Origin: Cephalopachus bancanus
Lineage: Eukaryota; Chordata; Mammalia; Primates; Tarsiidae
Direction of reading: 5' to 3'
Length of the DNA stretch: 64,000 bases
Assembly (NCBI GenBank): GCA_027257055.1
Contig: JAPVLO010000045.1
Coordinates: 2,017,501-2,081,500, forward strand
Under the pieces are notes generated by a model that saw nothing but the letters and a program-made list of their open reading frames with translations, had not been told where the DNA came from and searched no databases. The position numbers were made by a program, and so were the translations under genes. Below are positions 57,098-64,000 of this stretch, in pieces. Every line of letters begins with the position of its first letter. Within the stretch, counting starts at the first letter, position 1.

Positions 57098-57659
57098 GGT
57101 TAATGTTCTTTTTTAAAAAATTTTTTATTGTAAAGATGTGGGGTACAATTCAGGGTTCGGTATACAAATGTTCATTATGCATGTACCCTTGTTAATAAGG
57201 TTTTCCCCCCCTCTTCCGGCAGTTTCCCACTACTGCCGATCCCTTTCTCATAGTATTATGATAGTTATTCAAGGTCCGCTTATGAGCGAGAACATATGAT
57301 ACTCTGTTCTTTGTTTCTGTGATAGATCACTGAGTATGATAGACTAAATCCTTCCAAGTTGCTGCGAAGCCCAGCTTTGATGGGCATCATGGTTGGTTCC
57401 ATGTTTTTGCTGTTGTATAGAGCTGCAACAAACATGCGTGCGCAGGTATCCTTTTTGTAGAATGATTTGAGTTCCTCAAATCATACCCAGCAAAAAAGAA
57501 TATTCCCAATAGGGGGATTGCTGGGTCATATGGAAGGTCAATTTCTCGCTTTTTCAGAAGTCACCACACTGTCTTCCAAAGAGGTTGCACCAGTTTGCAT
57601 TCCCACCAGTAGTGTAGAAGTGTTCCTTTTTCTCTGCATCCTCATCAGCATCTGTTGTT
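57098..57659 (-). mobile_element. L1 3'-end insertion, 5'-truncated
   Basis: Same L1 family as the large copies: TTTTTATTGTAAAGATGTGGGGTACAATTCAGGGTTCGG at the 3' end, running about 0.55 kb into the ORF2 C-terminus (CATCCTCATCAGCATCTGTTG). Target-site duplication GAAACACTGATTTTT at 57080-57094 and 57661-57675. It has a small repeat-like insertion near 57476-57500. Confidence 0.93.
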
Positions 57660-57675
57660 TGAAACACTGATTTTT

Positions 57676-57976
57676 AGCTGGGCTCGGTGGCTCAGCCTGT
57701 AATCCCGCGCCTTGGGAGGCTGAGGTGAGTGGATTGCCTGAGCCCGTGGGTTCAAGACCCGCCTGGGCAACTTGGTGAGACCTCATCTCTACAATAAGTC
57801 AAAAAATTAGCCGAGTGTGGTAGCGCACACCTGTAGTTCCAGCTACTTGGAAGGTTGAGGTGGAAGGATTGCTGGAGCCCAGCAGGTCGAGGCTGCGGTG
57901 GCCGGGAGCGGCCATCGCACTCCAGTCTGGCCAACAGAGTGAGACTCCAACTCAAAAAAAAAAAAAAAAAAAAAAA
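57676..57976 (+). repeat. Younger variant Alu, sense
   Basis: Dimeric variant Alu directly after the right target-site copy of the L1 insertion. The same 15-bp sequence, GAAACACTGATTTTT, recurs after its A-tail at 57977-57991. It keeps the left-arm CTACAATAAG and GAGACTCCAACTC variant features. Confidence 0.95.
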
Positions 57977-58219
57977 GAAACACTGATTTTTTAAAAATTC
58001 ATTTCATTTTACATTTAATTCTTAGAAATGCATCATATTATGTCTATGATATAAGAAGCATTTACTGAGACACAAGTTGAATTTATAACTTGCGTCTACT
58101 GATCCCATGCTAAAATTTCATTTCTTGGTTACATAGTAAATCCAGAATTGGGCAGTGAAGATTTAATTTTGTGAAACATGAGTCTGGTTTATATCTTATG
58201 TCAAAGAATATTCAGTTCT

Positions 58220-58251
58220 TCCTGAAATGTACCCCACATCTTAAAAAAAAG
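58220..58251 (+). mobile_element. 32-bp L1 3'-end micro-insertion
   Basis: A perfect 15-bp direct repeat, AGAATATTCAGTTCT (58205-58219 and 58252-58266), encloses only 32 bases. These contain TGTACCCCACATCTT and an A-run, the last bases of the local L1 3'UTR (TTGTACCCCACA(C/T)CTTTAAAATAAAA). Confidence 0.85.
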
Positions 58252-58269
58252 AGAATATTCAGTTCTGTG

Positions 58270-58850
58270 TTGAACACAAAATAAACTTTAAGATAAGGAA
58301 AATGCAAGTACCATAAGAAATGGTCTTTTCAAAATCTTGCTATCATGTCATCCTTGAATGGATTTTAAAAAGTGTAACTATTCGTATTGTTTGCTTGGTA
58401 GCCATAATGTTGAAAAATGTGAAGATAAGCATTTCTTTTTGCACAGGGTGTGTGGTGGCACATATTTACTTGCACCTGGCAGATTATCTTATTTTAAATG
58501 GATTCAACAGTCTGTGAGGGGGCAGATGTTCATGACAACAAAAGGAGGACAAATTAGGCTTAGCTAAAAAGAGAACACACGGGAATAAATACAACGCATG
58601 ATTATTAGCCTACAGAAGTCTGTAAGAAATAAAAACTTGACATGAATGAGAAATCAGGGTGATGGTGTATGTCATGGGAACAGGGAAGGAAGATCAAGTG
58701 GCAAGATTTTGTCAAGTAAAAAAAAGTTATCTGCCAAAATTTCAGCGTCTCATGGAATACTTTATGGGATTTCTTTCTTGCCCACCATCCTCACCTACCC
58801 AGCAAAAAAGAAGACTTGAGACTGTAAAAAGTGAAAGCGTCCATACAGTC
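58270..58850. other. Unique, no gene seen
   Basis: Nothing recognised. Confidence 0.4.
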
Positions 58851-58871
58851 ATTAAGAGTTTTGAGATTTCT

Positions 58872-59172
58872 CTAGCTGGGCGTGGTGGCTCATGCCTGTA
58901 ATCCCAGCACTTTGGGAGGTAGAGGTGAGAGGATTGCCGGAGTTCAGGGGATTGGGACCAGGTCTCACTGGGCAACTCAGTGAGACCTGGTCTCTATAAT
59001 AAATTTTAAAAAGTAGCGAATATGGTGGCACGTGCCTATAGTTCTAGCTACTTGGAAGGCTAAGGTAGAAGGATAACATGATCCCAGCAGTTTGAGGCTG
59101 TGGTGGCCGTGAGCATGCCCCTGCACTCTAGCCCAGCTTGAGTGACCGAGTGAGACTCCAACTCAAAAAAAA
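58872..59172 (+). repeat. Alu, sense, with internal hairpin
   Basis: Dimeric Alu between AAGAGTTTTGAGATTTC (58854-58870) and AAAGTATTTTGAGGTTTC, a diverged target-site duplication. It ends GAGTGAGACTCCAACTC like the younger copies but is more diverged. A 14-bp perfect inverted repeat lies in the left arm (58957-58991). Confidence 0.92.
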
Positions 59173-59179
59173 AAAGAAA

Positions 59180-60798
59180 AGTATTTTGAGGTTTCCCAAC
59201 TGCTTGACTAGATCAGAGAGTCACTTGGAGTGTTAAGACACAATGCTTATTCCCACAACATTTAGCTCAATAGACAAAGTTTCTATTAGCTATACCTATG
59301 TTGATTTAACTGTTACAGAAGTTTCTATCAGAAGGTTGAGGAGATAGAGGAATATGAAACTTGTGAGTTTGGTGGAAAAGCTTCATGAGTTTTTTAAATG
59401 GTATATGTTGGTGCTAGAGATAGCCCTTGTCAAAGAATCAACATGATGCAAAAGAGTAACAAAATAGAGTGCGCAAGTAGGATGTTTCTAGAGACATTCT
59501 GGCCCATTATTGTGTCGTAATAGTCATTGGGTTGGAAGTAGTGCTGATTTGTTCAATGTTGTTTTGAACCCTTTAATGCCTGCAAGTATCCTGCCAAAAA
59601 TTTGAGTATGAAAAGTGTTATAACACTTAAGGTTATAAACATCTTAGATTTGTTTTACATGAAGGCAATATTTTCAATAACATTCAGTCATTTGAACTAA
59701 AGAGAGAACATGCAAGAAATGATGGACTATCTTTAACCTTTAAAAGAGAAGTAGAAATGAAGCATTTTCAGTAACCCAATAATTTACTTTTTCTGAAAAG
59801 TGAAATAGACAATGAGACATTTAAGAGTTTTAGCCAAACACTTCTTTGACAATTAATAATCAGCTTCTTAATGCCTCATTTGTGAATTTATATTAACATC
59901 ATGGATTAAAAACAGTTCAGGGAAGGTTTGAGAAACATAGTTGATTTCCACCCTCCAGAACATCAAAGGATATTCCTCATTTTGGAAGTAAGTAGCTTTG
60001 CCCAGTAGACTAATTCCTAGAGAGTTATTTAAAAAGAACTTTTTTTGTAAATAAAAGCACTGAAAATATTGTGCTGAATTTAAAATAATAGTAAACTTAA
60101 TTGCCTTTTTTGTAGGGTTAGATTTTCAGATAATGCATTTATGTAAAGTGAAGTGAATCTCTATGCAAAACTCTTTGTGAAAGATCTAATCCTGTTTTCT
60201 CAAGTGCCTAATTTATCACAGTTACCTTAGGCACTGGAAGCATCTGGCGCAACACGTACACATTTTTCAAGTACAAATTAAGGAATGAGAATGAGGCCAG
60301 AAACCCACTGTTGTATGCAACAATAGGATGGACACACCAACAGGGAAAGGCATAAATATTGCCTCAGATTTTAATAAGGATGAAACTCCCACACACATTA
60401 ACAATTCTTCCTTCTATGTCTTGAAAACCCTCAGTCATTACACTAGATCCCTGCTTAATATTCTGCACGTGTGAACCAATTTAGGTTGAAGTTATATTAA
60501 GTATGTAGGACACTAAAAATAAGACCCCTCTTTATTGTTAAGGTGTTTTTAAAGAAAACCTGTTTTATATGACTCATGCTGCAATTTGTGCCAGGATATG
60601 TATCTGCATACCTGTTTATGTCTACTCCATCTGATCTTAGATGGAAGACTAAAGGTTTTTTACATACTATTAACTAATCATGTTGATCCTTTCTCTCTCC
60701 TCTCTTCTCCCTTTTAAAATCAGGCTTAATTCTGGTCAACTGAGGAAAGAAACTGAACAATCTTTTGTAATTGCTTTATTTCTTTATGAAATCTCAAA
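59180..60798. other. Unique, no gene seen
   Basis: About 1.6 kb with no feature recognised. Confidence 0.4.
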
Positions 60799-60800
60799 AT

Positions 60801-60945
60801 AGGTGGGGTTCAGTGGCTCACACCTGTAATCCCAGCACTTTGAAAGGCTGAGGTCAGAGAATCACTTGAGACCAGGAGTTTAAGACCAGCCTATACAACA
60901 CAATGAAACCTCATCTCTACAAAAAGTCAATATATTAGTTGGCGT
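60801..60945 (+). repeat. Partial Alu (left arm), sense
   Basis: GTGGGGTTCAGTGGCTCACACCTGTAATCCCAGCAC to CCTCATCTCTACAAAAAGTCAATATATTAG, then it breaks off into GGCGTGGGACG. The right arm is missing. Confidence 0.82.
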
Positions 60946-60949
60946 GGGA

Positions 60950-61838
60950 CGCCAAAATAAGTGAAAGTGTGTTGAAGGGTGAGAAAATGTAGTATTACAC
61001 CAGAAGCTTTGGTGAGAGAAAACAACAACCTGCTTGTCAGACCCAGTTTCTTACTTCTACTATTGCTATGATGTCACGTTATGTGCATACAGATGATACC
61101 TGTTTCCTTCCATCAAGAATAATTTGTTCAATAACTGGAAGTCTGTATCTGACTGAAGCGGAGTTTACAGGCACTTGCTCAGTTGTCTTGGAAATGTGGA
61201 GAGATGCCTATGAGTTGATGACTGGATGTAGAATATATCAAAGTGCATAAAGCTTGGATGGAAAGGTCTCATGTAGATAGTGGCAATGCCATTCCCATGT
61301 TTTTGCTTAGGTAGATATGCAAGGTGAAATATGAGCAAAATCCTGTTGAATGGTGTCTACATTCACCCTGGCACAAAGATAATCTCACTTTGGGAAATGG
61401 AACTCAACTATCTGATTAACCATATTTATCCTTGTTCTAAAGGAACAGTGCAAAAGTTCACGGAGCTACCTAAGACTGAGTAATTTTCAGGGGAGAGAAA
61501 GGGAAGACTTAACCATGCCTCATGCTCCATGCATTATAAAGGCATCCATACTCCAATGTGATCAGTTTGACTTTTCTCTTAAGCAGTCTAATTTTTTTTA
61601 AAAAACCCTTAAAAATGCCAACATGCAAATTGTACATAAAATATTTAAAACATGAGTCCCCCCTTTGAAAAGATGAATTAATGAATTCATCAATCAAAAC
61701 CCCGAAGTTCTGAAAACCTCTAATTTACTCTTGTAATTTAGTAGGAGAAAAGTAGCCTTCCACTGGTTAGCTCCACAGAAATGTAATTAACCTTTGCTTT
61801 TGATGGAACAGGTGGGACAATTGATAGAGTAGAATGAT

Positions 61839-61842
<4 letters not shown>
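60950..61842. other. Unique, no gene seen
   Basis: Nothing recognised. Confidence 0.4.

Positions 61843-61891
<49 letters not shown>
61843..61891. repeat. (CA)n microsatellite
   Basis: About 24 CA units. A short GATA stretch lies nearby (62001-62025). Confidence 0.96.
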
Positions 61892-61893
<2 letters not shown>

Positions 61894-61899
61894 GCAGGC

Positions 61900-63070
61900 A
61901 CACAATCTTATAGGGTTCTTCCTCCCCTAGTTTTCATGAGAATCAAAATTTGAAAGACCCTGTAAACTATAAATTATAAACTGTTGCAATAGCTGTTTAT
62001 GGATAGATAGATAAGTAGATAGAGATGAGCAGACAGATATCAGAATATTAACAAAGTATCATATCATTCTCTCTGTAATAGATATTGGGTATTTTTTCTT
62101 TCTCAATTTTCTAATAATTAAAAAAATTAGCATATATTGCTATGAAATAAAACTAAATGAAATACCAGTGTCCCTTTATTCTACTGCTGGGTTCCCATAG
62201 CTGATTTGCTTGCGTCATGGCAGTGGCTTCACATTTTCAAACAGAACTTGTAGCACATTGTTCAACATGTTAAAGTGCTTTCATGGGACAATGGGTCAGA
62301 ATATTTGGAATTGAGACTGCCCATAACAAAGATTTGGTTCAAACCAAGTAAACAAATAAGGTAATCCTCTTCTAAGATTGAAGTGTGTAGATTAAAAAAA
62401 GACGTTTCTAATGCTCCCTTACTTTCCAGCTCCTGTCTTTTGCTGGTTCAGGACAGAATGAGCTTATCTCCTTCACTAATTCTCATGAAACCTCCAATTC
62501 TTTCTCTCCCTTGATTAATATACTTAGAGTCCATTTATATTTGAGTCTAGACTGTGTTCAAACCTTGACAAGAACTCAGGAGAAGGGCAAAGGCATTTTG
62601 CATCACATACGACCTTTGATACAATACAGAGGAGAAAGATTTACTCTTCCAATGTTTACAAGTTATTGCTCCTTTAATTAATTTTACTTTCACAGGTGAA
62701 AATAGATATACCATTTCTGGGAACAGAAAAAAGTCCAATTAAAGCTTCAGCATGTCATTACATTGAGAAGAAATGAAGAATCTTTTAAAAATAAAGAATC
62801 CATATATTCCTGTGGCTCTGATTTATCCCTAGGTTTCTCGTCTCATTTGTTAAGGAACTTTTCTGAGCTGCTAGTGTTTGTATATAGATGTGTATGCATG
62901 TACATGTGTCCCAGGATATAAATACAAAGGATTTACTATTTTTTTCAATATAAATGTAGTTTATATTTTGATATGAAACCAGTTTGACTAAGCACACAGT
63001 ATTTATGAATTCCCTAATTTATCTTGGTTTGGTAGAATAACTAAATTCAGGTTGGAATTCTAGCATGTTC
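61900..63070. other. Unique, no gene seen
   Basis: Nothing recognised beyond the GATA stretch. Confidence 0.4.
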
Positions 63071-63087
63071 CTATTTATTTATCTATT

Positions 63088-63365
63088 TATTTTGGAGTTG
63101 GAGTCTCACTCTGTTGCCCAGGCTGGAGTGCAGTGGTACACTCATGGCCACTGCAACCTCTAACTGCTGGACTCAGGCGATCCTTCCGTCTCAACCTTCC
63201 AGGTAGCTGAATGCCATCATGCCTGGATAATTGTTTGATTTGTTATAGAGACAAGGTCTCGCCAAGTTAACCAGGCTGGTCTAAAACCCCTGGGCTCAGG
63301 CAGTCCTCTTGCCTCCACCTCCCAAAGTGCTGGAATTACAGACATGAACCACTGCACCTGACCTC
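63088..63365 (-). repeat. Old Alu, antisense
   Basis: Both arms in reverse, from GAGTTGGAGTCTCACTCTGTTGCCCAGGCTGGAGTGCAGTGG to GGAATTACAGACATGAACCACTGCACC. The A-tail complement is a TATT/TTTA repeat. Confidence 0.9.
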
Positions 63366-63369
63366 TTTT

Positions 63370-64000
63370 TTGTTCAATACACCTTTCTCCAAATAATTAT
63401 GTGCATAGTAAAGGTATAGGTACGTTGGAAGAGACAGAAATATTTTAATAAATTACAGATTCAAAATTTTCTTTTATAATATCAGAATAAGTAAAAAAAT
63501 GCCTTTTTAAAAGAAGTATCAGACTATATTAAAAGACTCTACTATCTAGCTGATATAGATACAGACACATGTATCTATATATACAAATATAGATATATAT
63601 TTGATACATAAATATGGATCTATATCTAATACAGATTTATAAACAAATACATATAGTTGTGTGCGAATGTGTGTGTACATATATACGTATATATATGGCT
63701 GGATGATAAATTACCTATTAGAAAGATACTAGAATCATTCTAATTTCTCTGTTATCCCCAATACTTTTGTTCCTTAATTTTTTGTCCTGAGAACAGGTTG
63801 TTACTGGGATGCCCTGTTGTTTATGCTTTGTGTTGATGAAAACTTCTATCTTTTTGAGTTTAATCAGCCTCTGTACATCAACTGTGAAGCTCAAAGTATA
63901 GTATAGCTATTTTTCTTATACTAGTGAGCAAATATGGGACTGTGTAGGTTAGCCTTCATGGTCTTTCTCACTGAAACAAGTAAATTTTTAATTTTATTAT
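63370..64000. other. AT-rich unique DNA, no gene seen
   Basis: Imperfect TATATA/ATAGAT-type low-complexity sequence at about 63545-63700. Otherwise nothing recognised. Confidence 0.4.

Noticed and set aside
1..64000. CRISPR arrays, operons, riboswitches or phage elements
   Set aside because: The window is mammalian nuclear DNA. No regularly spaced direct repeats with unique spacers were seen; repeats are transposons or microsatellites.

Overview
This looks like 64 kb of primate nuclear DNA from a gene-poor, AT-rich, repeat-packed region (intergenic or deep intronic). Primate origin is shown by dimeric 7SL-derived Alu elements, full-length L1 elements with primate-type ORF1/ORF2, and older mammal-wide MIR, L2, L1M and Tigger relics. 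Six younger Alus share a variant body (left arm ending CTACAATAAA, right-arm end GAGACTCCAACTC) that is not a human AluY/S/J type, and I see none of the usual galago or lemur SINEs. My best guess is a tarsier-like (non-anthropoid) primate; that is inference and needs a database comparison. I found no convincing host protein-coding gene.

Layout: 1-4.9 kb, unique DNA with MIR/L2 relics, a free left Alu monomer and an old Alu. 4.95-8.69 kb, a sense L1 with 5'UTR, open ORF1 and the ORF2 endonuclease region; its 3' half is missing and replaced by a short inverted ORF2 piece. 8.7-25 kb, older repeats, five younger or older Alus, MIR and L2 copies, microsatellites and long unique stretches. 25.4-28.15 kb, an antisense 5'-truncated L1 joined at its 5' end to a U6 snRNA copy, with one target-site duplication around the whole unit. 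31.3-33.9 kb, a very old L1M, interrupted by a full-length U1 snRNA retrocopy (32.34-32.52 kb) and, close to its 3' end, by a full-length 6.7 kb antisense L1 (33.9-40.6 kb) that itself contains an Alu. 40.7-48.8 kb, a second near-full-length antisense L1, split by a younger L1 that has a twin-priming inversion. 48.8-64 kb, MIR/L2, Alus, a large GGAA repeat, a Tigger transposase relic, an L1/Alu double insertion at one target site, a 32-bp L1 micro-insertion, and AT-rich unique DNA.

The common thread is L1 reverse transcription. L1 EN/RT activity accounts for the L1s, the Alus, the U1 and U6 copies, the inversion and the target-site duplications, and the nesting gives a relative time order. 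Every L1 ORF2 seen here is broken, and several carry Asp-to-Asn changes at catalytic residues. I see no CRISPR array, operon or other prokaryotic-type system.
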